From: Eonycteris spelaea
Taxonomy: Eukaryota > Chordata > Mammalia > Chiroptera > Pteropodidae
Assembly: GCA_003508835.1 (NCBI GenBank)
Contig: PUFA01000068.1
Location: 4,650,001-4,714,000, forward strand
DNA length: 64,000 nt
Direction: 5' to 3'
Shown here: in pieces, positions 24,330 to 35,789 of the stretch
Layout: each line of letters begins with the position of its first letter
Position numbering within the stretch: the first letter of the stretch is position 1
The notes under the pieces: generated by a model
What the model was told of the DNA's origin: nothing
Seen by the model: the letters and a program-made list of their open reading frames with translations, nothing else
Database searches by the model: none
Position numbers and translations under genes: made by a program

Positions 24330-25905
24330 GTGGCAGATTTAACAGAAGGACTATGCACAGATTGCAATTTGTTCTGAGTTGGTTGCCAGAATGTGAAGCT
24401 GAACTAAATGTCCACAGTTCTCCCCAGTACCACCACTCTCTCTACCCACTTTGTAGAGTCAAGTAACAGACTGTATTCAATTATCAGTGATGGTTTATTA
24501 ACTGATAACAACCATACGTTACAGGGTCACTTCAAAAATTATTTAATCTAAGCTACTTCTTTTAGCTAAGGCTTTTCTTTAAGAAAATACCCTAAATAGA
24601 GTGACAAAGTATTTCCGAAAGTTCTAACTTTGGATATTCATAACAGCTCATTAATAACCAAGGTTTTCCCATGTAAAAGGCACTTTAACTTTGAGGAAGT
24701 TTGCTGAAGTTTTCTTAAGAGTGGGGATATATGTTTTACACAGTTTCATGAAAGAATAATAACCCATCTTGTCCAAAGATTTGGAGGTCTTTCCTTCTAC
24801 GGGCAGCCATGTCCAAATTTTTTTCTCTTGGTTTCCAGCTAAAATCAGATACAGTAAGACCAGAAAGGAAGCACGAAGATAGTCCATTTGAATTAATTCC
24901 ATGTGAAGTCCTAGCTTGCAAAGCTCACATTAATAATCATTTTCCTTTAGTCTTAAAATGAAATTTCCTGATACTCGTAGATATTTAGACTGTTAAAAGA
25001 CAAAATAGAACTTTAGAGATCATAACTCAACAACGTAGGATTGAGATATTGAAGCCAAGTGGAAGATCTAAATTTCTCCAGATTGCACATTTGTTTGGCA
25101 ACAGAATCAGGACTAGATTCCAGGTTTGCTGATTCCTAGACCTCAAACCAGACTGCAACTTAAATGGACACATTTAAAATTTTTAATCTTTTTTTTTTTT
25201 TGGTCTGATGTTCTTCGTCCTTCCCTTAAAATTATATCAAAGAGAGCTCATTACATATTTAATGAGCATTATCTTTATTTTAATATATATAGTAATAATT
25301 GACAAGTATTTATTTTTTCTCCTCTCTCAATAAACCAGTGTCTCTAACTATTTTTTGTAGGATAAGAGCTATTTCCTACTTGTCTGAAATCTTGAAAGAA
25401 ATTTAGCAATTGACAAAGAAGTGAAAGAGGAAGGAAACCATTTTGAGTGGGAAGAAAGACCACCTACTCTCCTTTCCTTTTAGCTCTAGATTGTTGCAGA
25501 TTGTGGCAACTCTCCTAGCGGGCAAATCCCTGTGAGCCTCCAAAAGACGTGTCATGGCTCTGCCACTGAATATACTAACCACTTTTCTTTTCTGAAAGAG
25601 GGACTTTTATGTTCTAAAAACATTAAAATGTCTCAAAATTTACAACCCTGAATTACTTCAGCAATATTATGTACCTTATATGTGTGTTGTGAGTCAGCTT
25701 TTGGATCCAAATCCAACTGTATAACCATAAGACATATCAAATCAGATTCGATTTGGAAACCAAAAATTTTAGCTTTGCAATGCAACAATTTTTAGTTATG
25801 GTAAACTCCTTATAGTCTAGAGAGTACATCAGATACTTTCACTTTTCCTTTCTATTTGTCTTTATATATAGACCACTAGAGTATACTCCTCTCTCTTCCA
25901 TTCAC
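23445..25905. other. Unassigned intronic sequence
   Basis: Minus-strand frames at 24651-24921 (61-83 residues) are unrecognised and lack other gene signals. The stretch is otherwise AT-rich, with the T tract noted separately. Confidence 0.4.
24299..24322. repeat. Poly(T) tract
   Basis: 24 consecutive T. No SINE or L1 body was recognised next to it. Confidence 0.95.
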
Positions 25906-26240
25906 AATTTTATTGCTTATTTTATCCTTCAAGACTGTTTAAGCATTACTCCCGTACAAAACCTTTTCCTGAATACTTCGTTAACTTCATTCAAGGCTCT
26001 GTGCATCTAAAAAATCCCACAACACTATCTTTCCACCTTTATCATAACACTTACCTTGTGCTGCCAGTCTTTCTCATTAGTTTCCAAGATTTTTAAAAGC
26101 TATTGAAGCAATAAGACATTAGCATTGACCATTCATTGGTCCTAACATTAGCAAAGATCCGCTTTCAACCTACAGTGTTCAACATTCCCAGAACATGTTA
26201 GGCATTTAAGACATATATGAATGAAAAAAATGAATGAATG
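25905..26240 (+). mobile_element. L2 3' end, sense
   Basis: TATCCTTCAAGACTGTTTAAGCATTACTCC, AAAACCTTTTCCTGAATACTTCG, TCATAACACTTACCTTGTGCTG and a tail ending AATGAATGAATGG keep the L2 order. Confidence 0.75.
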
Positions 26241-26418
26241 GGTGAATTTTATTGTTTAATGGGCTTCACTGTACACTTTGCTACTTCCTGGTTCAACTTT
26301 GAACCTAATGAAATAGATAATTCATTGACACTTCAAAAATCTTTCAAGAAGGGCACTATAGATGACTATTGCAGGTATTTTCAAGGCTTTGTTATGGGCC
26401 ACTCTTTTTCTTTCTTTC

Positions 26419-26419
<1 letters not shown>

Positions 26420-26457
<38 letters not shown>
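26420..26457. repeat. (ATT)n microsatellite
   Basis: About 12 perfect ATT units. Confidence 0.97.
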
Positions 26458-26459
<2 letters not shown>

Positions 26460-26516
26460 TTAATAATCACTGCTTTTTGGCTTCATGGGCTGCTCCTTTA
26501 AGAGCATTCTTTGGCC

Positions 26517-26537
26517 AAAAAAAAAAAAAAAAAAAAA
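26517..26537. repeat. Poly(A) tract
   Basis: 21 A. The sequence just upstream is not a recognised retroelement. Confidence 0.95.
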
Positions 26538-26774
26538 GCAGCTCTTTGCCAACACTTTCCTTCTGAAGAAGTAGGAGGAGTAGAAGGGAGTATTTAGGGA
26601 GAGTTGTGGCTTTAGGGTTGCAATTTTGAAGCCAGTTTTCATAAGAAATGAGTCTCATTTTAAGTTTTTACTCCAATATTAACTCAAATGGAAAACCTTT
26701 TCTTGCAAATCTTATGAAAATTAGTCAAAGTTCTCAAATTTTCAAGAGGAGTTTTGAATTAGAGGTAAAAAAAT

Positions 26775-26925
26775 ATGAATATTCACCTCGACTCCATAAC
26801 TCGTTCACTAAATTTGGTCAGGCTACTTAACCTATTAAGCCTGTTTCTTAAGATTTAAAATGGGGATCAAACTATTGCTCATGTCATAGTAAATAATGTA
26901 TATGAGAACACCTAGACGTACTATT
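26775..26925 (+). mobile_element. MIR fragment, sense
   Basis: GGTCAGGCTACTTAACCTATTAAGCCTGTTTCTTAAGATTTAAAATGGGGATCAAACTATTGC matches the MIR core. Confidence 0.7.
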
Positions 26926-26929
26926 ATGA

Positions 26930-28600
26930 AGCAGTGATTTATTACTTAAAAATGTATCTGTAATTGAGGGGTTGAAAATAAATTCTAAATTGTTAGGTTT
27001 CCAAAATTTAGATTTTAGATGGACAGAAATATTGATTATTCAAATGTTTTTTCATGTATATACCCCCATATAAATGTATACACATAAAGAATATAACTGA
27101 TTTGTTTTTAAGTCTAAGTTGCTCTTCCAAGAACCCTAAAGCTTTTTCGTGCTCTAGTAACTGAAACCTTGATCATAAAGATTGTTCTCATAAGACCACT
27201 TATATATTTGGATACTGGCAAGTTTATAAAAATCTGCATTTAAAATGAATTTGAATGTTGACCGGAAACCAGCAACAGTAATTGTATCCTATTTGATATT
27301 GGGAAAGCTGAAAGCTGTGGGCATTCTACAAAAATTTTAGGCAGTAGTGGTTACATTTTAGAATCTTTCTAAAGACCTTTTTGAAAGAATATATGCCAGG
27401 TTGCCAAAGCAATTTGCCATATGTAAATACTTTGTTTTTTCTTCCTGTGTTTAAAGCAGTCATATATATTACAAAGGAACATTCCTGTTCTGTAAATTAA
27501 TAGTTTTAAAGCAGTCTATAGGCCTTTTCCATGAACCCTCCATAAAGACGCCCTCATTGCCTCTAGCAGTCAAAAGATGAAAAACAGTCAATTTTTTTTT
27601 TTCCCACTCAAATAATGCTCTTATGGGTGCATTCTGTAAATGACAATACAAGAAGTACTTACCAATAAGGGAACAGTTCCCTTAAAGCTTTACATTCCTT
27701 TTCTAGATGTAGGAGAAAAGAGCTCTCATTGATTTAAAATACATTTCCTCTTTTGGTTTTAAGATATCCAAATTCCAAAACGGCAATTGGATAAAATATT
27801 TCTTGGTCATGTTTGATTCATAGATCAAACAAGAAGGAGGCTTTTTTCATTCCTTGTGATGATAAGGAATAAAATCTATACAAGTACATTGCATTTGAAT
27901 TTTTATAAACCCCTCAATTTCAAAGAAAATTAACAAACCACCCTCAAGAGGCTTTTAAACCCACGGCATGCTGTGAAAATAGAAACTGCTATTTATCTGA
28001 CTTTTTTTGTGAGCCTAGATATCTGGAAAAGTGTTATAAAGATAATGAATATAATAAGGTTACAACAGCTCTGTTTTTAAGAAAGAATGCTATTACTTTA
28101 TCATTTTATTTCATTGGAAACATACATTTTAAAATTAATTTATATGTACATAGTATATGTGAAAATTAATTTTATATGTGTATGTAATATATGTATATAT
28201 TACATACACACATACCCACACATACCCACACAAACATGCACACATCCCAAGGCTATCTTTTGTAAAATCTTTAAATGTCAGTGCCAAGTGAAGTTAATGA
28301 ATGCCATGGCATTCTTCGTACTTCTTTCTAGTTACAAGGATAAAAAAAGTTGGAATGAACTAAATACTACTTAAATTTTTTCAGAATATTATCTCTCCAT
28401 AATTACTGTTTATACATACACCTGTGCTACTAGCAGATAATTTTAGCTATCATTCATTTACTCGAGCTTATTTATCTCTGCCTCAGAAATAATTTTCAGA
28501 ATTAATAAAATGCTCAGCATAACACTGCTACTTTAATGAAGGTGATGGGGATGGCAAATTGATTATATAAATATATAAAACTGTTTAAATATCCATTCTC
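26930..28600. other. Unassigned intronic sequence
   Basis: No coding or RNA gene. It contains an alternating purine-pyrimidine stretch and inverted repeat near 28177, listed separately. Confidence 0.4.
28177..28210. repeat. 34-bp near-perfect inverted repeat in a TG/TA/CA stretch
   Basis: Left arm TGTGTATGTAATATATG and right arm TATATATTACATACACA are reverse complements at 16 of 17 positions with no spacer. Confidence 0.9.
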
Positions 28601-28602
28601 TA

Positions 28603-29600
28603 CCATTTTTTTAATTTTTCAGTTACAGTTGACATGTAATTGTTTCGGGTGTACAACATAGTGATTAGACATTTCTGTAATTTACAAAGTGATCATCCCA
28701 TTGAGTATGCATCTGACGCTGTACATAGCTATTACAGTATTACCTACTATATACCCTATGCTGTACTTTGCATCCATGTGAATTTTTTATGACTCTTTGT
28801 ATTTCTTAATCCCTTCACCTTTTTTAGTCTACCTCTCAACCCTCCTCCCATATGACAACTATCAGTTTGTTCCATGTATCTATGAATTTGTTTCTGTTTT
28901 GTTTGTTTGTTTACTTTGTCTTTTAGATTCCACATTTAAGTTATATCATATCGCATTTTTCTTTCTCTGACTTATTTCACTCAGCACAATACCCTCTAGG
29001 TCCCTCCATGTTGTTGCAAATGGCAGGATACCATTCTTTTTATAACTGAATAATATTCCATTATATATATGTACCACATCTTCTTTATTCACCTTTGATT
29101 GCTTCCATATCTTGGCTATTGTAAATAATGCTGCATTGAACACAAGGAAACATGCCTTTTTGAATTAGTGTTTTGAATTTTTTTGAATAAAATACCCAGA
29201 ACTGGGATTTCTGGCTCATATAGTAGTTCTGTTTTTATTTTTTTGAGGAACCTTCATACTACTTTCCACAGTAACTGCACCAATTTGCAATCCCACCAAC
29301 AGTGTATGAGTGTTCCCTTTTCTCCACATCCTGCCAGTACTTGCTGTTTGTGATTTATTGATGATAGCCATTCTGACAGGTGTGAGGTGACATCTCATTA
29401 TGGTTTACATTTGCTTTTCTCTGATGATTAGTGATGTTGAGCATCTTTTCAAATATAAATATTAGCCATCTGTATGTCTTCTTTGGAGAAATGTCTATTC
29501 AAATCCTCTGCACATTTGTTATCAGATCATTTGAATTTTTTAGTGTTAAGTGGCATGAGTTCCTTATATATTTTGGATATCAACCCCTTGTCCAATATAT
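28603..29600 (-). mobile_element. L1 3' part: 3' UTR and ORF2 C-terminus, antisense to DLG2
   Basis: The left end reads as reversed L1 3' UTR (GTTACAGTTGACATGTAATTG; GTGTACAACATAGTGATTAGACATTTC). From 28946 to 29143 the minus strand still encodes an ORF2 C-terminal relic, including AALFTIAKIWKQ, NGILFSYKKNGIL and TTWRDLEGIVLSEISQ, interrupted by mutations. It continues to about 29600 through reversed landmarks such as CACCAACAGTGTATGAGTGTTCCC and TGATTAGTGATGTTGAGCATC. The ORF is broken and short. The neighbouring segment flips strand at about 29600. Confidence 0.92.
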
Positions 29601-30474
29601 ATGAACTATCAGAAAAAGAAATTAAGAAAAAAATAATCTCATTTGCAACTGTATCAAAAAATAAAATACCTGGGAATGAATTTTAAAAAGAAGGTAAATG
29701 ACCTGTACTAAAAATTATAAGAAAGAAATTAAAGAAAATACAAATAAATGGAAGCATATACTCATGGGTAGGAAGAATTAACATCTTTAAATTATCCATA
29801 CTATCAAAGCAAACTGTAGATTCAGTGCAACCTCTATCAAAATACCAATGGCATTTTCTATAGAACTATAATAAACAATTCTAAAATTTAGCTAGAACTA
29901 CCAAAACAAAACAAAACAAAAAACTCAAACAGCCAAAGCAATTTTGAGAAAGTTGAAGGTAGCATGCTGCCTGATATCAAACTATACTACAAGGCTATAG
30001 TAATCAACAGCATAGTACTGGCACAAAAATAGACACATAATTCAATGGAGAATAGAGAGCTTAGAAATAACCCCACAGCTATATGGTCAATTAATCTATG
30101 ACGAAGGAGGGAAGAATATGCAATGGGATAAAGACAGTCTCTTCAATAATTGGTGTTGGAAAAACTGGACAGATACATGCAAAAAAAAAAAAAAATGGAA
30201 CTAGACCACTTTCTTATACCATAGACTAGAATGAACTCGAAATGGATTAAGGACTTAAATATAAGACCTGAAAGCATACAACTCCTCGAAGAAAACTGAG
30301 TAAACTCTGACATCACTCTTAGCAACAATTTATTTTTATTTTTATTTTTTGGATATATCTCCTTGGGCAAGGGCAACAGAAAAAATTTAAAAATGGGTGT
30401 ACATCAAACCATTTTTTTTTTTTTACACAGAGAAAGAAATCATCAACATAACAAAAGACAGCCTATCAAAATGG
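29601..30474 (+). mobile_element. Inverted L1 ORF2 segment (sense orientation)
   Basis: It reads as L1 ORF2 in the plus direction. Landmarks are ACTATCAGAAAAAGAAATTAAG, CAAACTATACTACAAGGCTATAGTAATC, GTACTGGCACAAAAATAGACACATA, ATATGGTCAATTAATCTATGACGAAGG and GGAAAAACTGGACAGATACATGC. It ends near AAAAGACAGCCTATC. In intact L1 this lies after the RT core and directly upstream of the segment found at 28603-29600 on the opposite strand. The piece is therefore inverted relative to its neighbours. It has stops and frameshifts. Confidence 0.9.
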
Positions 30475-33067
30475 TTGCATTTCATCTAGGTTATCAAATG
30501 CGGGGGCATAGAGTTGTTCATAATAATCCTTTATTACCTCTTTAATGCCCATGGGTTCTGTAATGAAGTTTCCCTTTCTTTCATCTTTTATATTAGTAAT
30601 TTGTGTCATCTCTTTTTTTCTTAATTAGTCCAGCTAGAGGTTTATTGATTTTATTGATCTTTTCAAAAAATTATCTTTGGTTTTTTTTCCCCTCTCTATT
30701 GATTTTTTTTTCTTAGTTTCATTAATTTCTGCCCTACTTTTTTTTAATTTTTCTTCTGCTTACTTTGTATTTATTTTGCTTTTTGTTTTCTAGTTCCCCA
30801 AGAAGGATATTTAGATGATTGATTTTAGTTCTTTTTTCTTCTTTTCTTATATATACATTCAATGCTGTATAGATTTCTTTCTTAGTACTACTTTCACTGC
30901 ATCCCACAAATTTTAAGTTGTATTTTTATTTTTATTTAGTTTAAAATATTTTTTAAATTTTTTGAGATTTATCCTTTGTCCCATGTGTTATCTAGAAACA
31001 TGCTATTTAATGTCCAAGTCTTTGGGAATTTTTCCAACTACATTTCTGTTATTGATTTCTAGCTTAATTACATTGTGATCTGAGGGCAGACATTATATGG
31101 TTTCAATTTGTTAACTTGTTAAGGTATCCTTTATGGTCCATAATGTGGTTTATTTTGGTAACTTTTCTGTGTGAGTTGAGAAGAATGTGTATTCTGCAAT
31201 TATTGGATGAACTAGTCTATACATGTTAATTGTATCCAGTTGATTAATAGTGTGTTGAGTTCAACGATTTTCTTATTGATTTTCTATCTGCTGTATATGT
31301 CCATTTCTGGTAGAGGGGTGTCAAAATCTCCAACTACTCTAGTGGATACATTGATTTCTCCTTAAGTGTTATTTTTTTTTTGCCTTCTGTATTTTAACAC
31401 TCTGTTGCTAGGCACATACACACTAAGGATTGTTATATCTTCTTGGTATACTGACCTCTTTATCATTATGTAATGCACTCTTTATCAATAATAATTGTCA
31501 TTGCTCCAACATCTGCTTTGTCTAAAATTAAATAGCCGCTTTCACTTTCTTTTGATTAGTATTAGCATAGTCTGTCTTTATCCATTCCTTAACTTTTAAT
31601 CAATATGTGTCTTTATATTTAAAGTGGATTTCCTATAGACAATATATATTGGGTCTTGTTTTTGAATTCATTCTGACAATCTCTGTTTTTTTACTGATGT
31701 ATTTAGACCATTGACATTTAAAATGATTATTTATATAGTTGCATTAGTATATAACATATTTCACCCTGGTATCTATTTGTTGCTCTTATTATTTATTTCT
31801 GTATTTTGTTTTCTAAACATTTTATGCCTTTGGGGGGGGGAGGTTAATGGAGTTTGTACATAGTTCCATCTTTTTCATTTCTTAACATATCAATTATATT
31901 CATTCTTTTACTTTTCTTTTAATGGTGGCCCTAGAGTTTGCACTTTACACTTACTAATTTAATTCACTTTCAAATAACACTATAGTGCTTCATGGATAAT
32001 ACGAGTACCTAATAATAACAAAATATTTCTAATTTCTTCTTCCATTTCCTTGTATCATTTCTATTATTCATTTCACTTATACATAAGTATACATAAGCAC
32101 ATATATGTAAACAAATATATACACATAAAATACGTAATCAAATATATTGTTGATATTACTATTTTGAACAAACTGTTATCTGTTATATCAATTAAAAATA
32201 AGAAAAATAAAAGTTTTTTATTTTACTTGTTTATTCTCTGATGTTCTTTCATTTCTTTGTAGCTTAATATTGCTTACCAATATTGTTTTCCTTTTCTCTG
32301 AAGAATCTTTTTCACCATTTTTAGCAGGTCAGGTTGACTGGCACACATTTTCTCAATTTTCTTCTTCTTTATCTGAGGAAATCTATTTCTCCTTCACTTT
32401 GAAGGATAATTCCACAAAGTACAGAATTCTAGGTAGGCGGGTTTTTTTTTTTCTTTTCACATTGAAAATATTTCACTTTGCTCTCTTCTTGTTTACGTTC
32501 TTCTAAAGAGAAGTCAAGTGTAATTCTTATCTTTGCTCTTTGGTGGCTAAGGTGCTTTTTTTCTCTGACTTCTTTCAAAAATATTTCTGTCTTTGATTTT
32601 CTGAAGTTTGTTTATGATATGCCTAGGTGTTTGTTTGTTTGTTTGTTTGTTTTTAAATTATTTTCTTGGTATCCTCAGAGCTTCCTGGATCTGTGGTCTA
32701 ATGTATGAGATTAAATTGGGAAAATTCTCAGTCATTATTAATTTAAATATTGCTTCTGTTCCTTTCGCTGTTTCTTCTCCTTCTGATATTCTCATTACAT
32801 GTTTGTTGTAACTTTGTTCCATCTTACATATTTTTTTCAGTCTTCTTTTTCTTTGCTTTTCAGTTTGCATTGTATCATCAACCTTACATTCTTTCCTCGG
32901 CCATACCGTTTCTAATGAGTTCACCAAAGATATTCTTCATTCCTCTTACAATGTTTTTTTTAATTTAATCTCTAGCATATCTTTTTGTGTCTTTCCTAAA
33001 ATTTCATCTCTTTACTTAGATTATCCATCTGTTCTTGCATGTTATCTACTTTTTTCCATTAAACCTC
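30475..33067 (-). mobile_element. L1 5' portion: ORF1, ORF2 endonuclease and pre-RT region, antisense
   Basis: The left end is reversed ORF2 pre-RT sequence (CTAGGTTATCAAATGCGGGGGCATAGAGTTGTTC). 31000-32000 has reversed EN-region landmarks such as TTTATCATTATGTAATGCAC and TTCCTATAGACAATATATATTGGGTC. At 32658-32927 the minus strand encodes an L1 ORF1p relic containing ISEGEETAKGTEAIF and MTENFPNL, which I recognise as ORF1p RRM sequence. Between about 32400 and 32500 are further reversed ORF1 C-terminal landmarks. ORFs are broken. The RT core seems to be missing between this part and the inverted segment to its left. Confidence 0.9.
32629..32655. repeat. (TTTG)n short array
   Basis: About six TGTT/TTTG units inside the reversed L1 ORF1 region. 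Confidence 0.9.
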
Positions 33068-33068
33068 T
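33052..33068. repeat. Left copy of 17-bp direct repeat flanking the 33068-33483 insertion
   Basis: It reads TTTTCCATTAAACCTCT and matches the right copy at 33484-33500 at 15 of 17 positions. It looks like a target-site duplication. Confidence 0.75.
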
Positions 33069-33483
33069 GTCAATAAGAAACATTCAAATCTGTAGAGAAT
33101 TTTTATAGTTTATTTGAGCTAAAGTGACAACATATGCCAGGGAGCAAGGTCTCAATGCTCTGTGAATAAGAGTTTGCAGTTTATTTTATTCATTTGAAAT
33201 AAAAGGAGGGAATGTAAAGATTACATGAAGGTGGGAAAAGCAAGGCAGGGATTGATTATAGGATAGCTAAGATTATGTGCTCTCTTGAGGTGTTCACATA
33301 TTAGAAGGAAATTTCTGAAAAGAGGCATATCAAGGATATATTAACCTAGATGCACGAAAACAATGGGCAGGTCTTGCTTAAGACAAAGATAAGCCTTTTA
33401 CTAAAGAAGGTATGTTAGGGGCATGACTACCCACCATGACCTGCCCAGTTAGGAATTTATGATCAGATCACCCTGTGAGGTCA
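33068..33483 (-). mobile_element. 416-bp LTR-like insertion inside the L1
   Basis: L1 sequence continues on both sides, so this segment is an insertion. Read on the minus strand it starts TGACCTCACAGGG and ends TTATTGACA, i.e. TG...CA. It has AATAAA-type motifs toward its 3' end (AATAAAATAAACTGC; CTCAAATAAACTATAAAAA). That architecture suggests a solitary LTR of an endogenous retrovirus. No coding sequence is present. The 17-bp flanking repeat is longer than the 4-6 bp expected for an LTR element, so the class is uncertain and the family is not recognised. Confidence 0.6.
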
Positions 33484-33500
33484 TTTTCCATAGAACCTCT
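33484..33500. repeat. Right copy of 17-bp direct repeat
   Basis: It reads TTTTCCATAGAACCTCT; compare with 33052-33068. Confidence 0.75.
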
Positions 33501-33652
33501 CTTTTTTGTCTCAGGATATTAATTATTATTTTTTAAACTCCTAGCCTGATAACGCCAATGCTCCTACCGTGATACCTTCTCATTCTCTACAAACTGTTTT
33601 TCTTTTTATTGTGCTTCGTAATTTTTTGCTGAAAGGTGGACGTGATATTTTC

Positions 33653-33696
<44 letters not shown>

Positions 33697-34120
33697 AGAA
33701 AGAAAGCAAAACCAACAACAAACAAACAGTAAATAGGCTTTTGTAATACAGTGGTAGGTTTTCCTTCCACAGGTAGGTTGGGCTCTGACAAAACCAGAGC
33801 AGGATAGGCTCTGGTAAAATAGTTTTGCCTGAGGGCAGGCCTGTTAAGAAGAACAGAATGCTTTGGCATATTTCAAAATAATTTATTTACTTCTCCCCAC
33901 ACTGGAAGCATGAGGGATTTTTATATGTTTTCACTGTGAAAACTTGGTAGATTGAGTGGAGGTAAAATTCACAAAGGATAGGTATGACCCCCAAAGACTA
34001 AGCTCCCTGGAGTTTTTAACTCTCAGGCTTGCCCTCATTGAGCCTCCACAATTCATCAATTACAGTTCAGATTTTCCTCTGCAACTTTGGAGACAGCTGT
34101 TCTGTGACCTATCAAAGAAT
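33501..34120 (-). mobile_element. L1 continuation (ORF1 upstream/5' UTR), antisense
   Basis: TTAATTATTATTTTTTAAACTCCTAGCCTGATAACGCC, TTATTGTGCTTCGTAATTTTTTGCTGAAAGG and TAAATAGGCTTTTGTAATACAGTGGTAGG follow the order of reversed old-L1 5' sequence. It resumes after the 416-bp insertion. A pure A tract of 39 bases expands inside it. Confidence 0.75.
33656..33694. repeat. Poly(A) tract of 39 bases within L1
   Basis: An uninterrupted A run after TTTTCGGT. L1 similarity continues on the right (TAAATAGGC...), so this is an internal expansion and not an element tail. Confidence 0.95.
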
Positions 34121-35525
34121 CATTGATTTTTTAGTTTGTTTAGCTTTTTACTTGTTAGTACAGAATGGTGACGTTACATTCCTTATATGATAGAACAGAA
34201 ATCAAAACTACTAGTGAATTTTTTATTTTAGTTATTATACTTTTCAAATCCGGAATTTCCATGTGACTTTATTTTATAATTTTTACTTTTTTATTAAAGT
34301 CTCTATTTGATGAGTCATTGTTGTCATACTTTCCTTTATTTTTTAAAGCATGGTTCCTTTAGTTCTTAACTCATATGTGTAGCTGCTTTGAAGTTTTTGT
34401 CTGCTAATTCAAACTTCTGGGATACCTGAAAAACAGCTTCTATTTATTGCTAATTTTCTTATCTATGGGTCACACTTTTCTTTCTTTGCATATCTCATAC
34501 TTTCTTTTTCGAAAACAGGTTATATGAGATAATGTGGCTATAGCGACTATTGATTCTGATTTTGCTCCCTTCTCCCCTCACCCCTAGATTGTTGTTTCTT
34601 TTGTTTGTGTGTGTTTAGTCACGTATATGAGATAGATCTATAGAGTCTGTATTCTCTGCAGTTTGTAGTCTCTTTAGTTTTTTTTTTTTTTTTTCTTTTT
34701 GAATCCTGGCTTACTAAGGTTGTGTCTAGATCAGCATAGCTTATTGGTGAGCCAATAATTGGCAGAAAGTATATTAAACACCTTGGTTAGTAAGACTTCT
34801 ATCCTTTGCCAACAGATTTGTGTATGAGTTGGGAAATGTGTTCAAATACAAGCGGTTTACAAATATAACTGAGATTTTATTTTCCAGTAGGCCTTATTAT
34901 TGGCTCCTTTGCATATACGCAAACCCTCACATTCAACTGAGATGTATAGATGGCTAAAACCTTCTCTAGTCCCTACCGAGTGTATGAATGACCTTGAACA
35001 TGCACTCAGTCTTCCAGTCTGGCAGGGATAGGTTAGAGCTATCAAAGCCTGCCATGACTCATTCTGTGTATTTCCCTGTAAATCTGTAGCTAGTCTAGAG
35101 AGTCTGTAGCTTTCATGGACCATTATTGCTACCTTCAGCGAATGCAGTTTATTTTCCATGATAATTGACCCTGAAATAACTATTGTTTTCAAAAACATTC
35201 CCAAACATGAGTTCTTCTCACATGCTGCTCCAAATAAAGTTGGCCCCTATAGCAGCAAAACTGCTGGTTTTCATAGCTTTTTCTGCCCTGGAGGAACCAT
35301 TACACCCACAGAATTTTGGAAAGGGGATGTGTAAGAGCAGCCTTAGGCTAAAATACCACAGATCCCCACTGTTGGCAACTAATATTCTTGAGTCAACATT
35401 TTTCAACTTGCTATATGCCTTTAGTCAATTTGTAAAGTTCAGAAATGGTTATTTTTGGCAGTTGTTCCCAGTTTTAAAGTTGTTCTGTGGAGAGAGGATT
35501 TACTGAGCTCTTTATTCTACCATTC
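34120..35525 (-). mobile_element. Further old L1M 5' region fragment, antisense
   Basis: TCCGGAATTTCCATGTGACTTTATTTTATAATTTTTAC, GTGTAGCTGCTTTGAAGTTTTTGTCTGCTAATTCAAAC and TCTATGGGTCACACTTTTCTTTCTTTGCATATCTC are reversed L1M 5'/ORF1-region landmarks. The right end has GGTTATTTTTGGCAGTTGTTCCCAGTTTTAAAGTTG. It partly repeats the region covered at 33.5 kb, so it is either a second L1 or a longer, multi-monomer 5' end. 34720-35400 is less certain. Confidence 0.6.
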
Positions 35526-35529
35526 TGTA

Positions 35530-35780
35530 ATAATAATGAATAGACTAATAATAACAATAGCAACCCTTACCACATGCCAGGCTACTGTTTCAAGTATTTT
35601 ATTCATTATTTTCATTTGTACTAATTCACTAATAATTTATTCTTCACAACTCTATGAGATTTGAACCCTATTTTACAGATGAGGAAACTGAGGTAGCTAT
35701 CTCACAGCTAGTAACAGGCAAAATAAAAAACTCAAGACAATCTGGCTCTACAGTATGTATTCTTGAGCACTGTGTATACT
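35530..35780 (-). mobile_element. MIR SINE, antisense
   Basis: AATAATAACAATAGCAACCC...CACATGCCAGGCTACTG, CCTATTTTACAGATGAGGAAACTGAGGTAGC and CTCACAGCTAGTAACAGGC keep the reversed MIR order well. Confidence 0.85.
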
Positions 35781-35789
35781 TCTAACTTA

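Noticed and set aside
26517..26537. Poly(A) run as the tail of a processed pseudogene or SINE
   Set aside because: No retroelement or gene-like sequence upstream and no target-site duplication visible.
28946..29143. L1 ORF2 C-terminal frame as a live gene
   Set aside because: Clear L1 homology, but it is a truncated, mutated relic in an inverted element, so it is annotated as a mobile element.
32658..32927. 89-residue minus-strand frame as a host gene
   Set aside because: It matches L1 ORF1p (ENFPNL-type RRM motif) within a broken L1, not a host protein.
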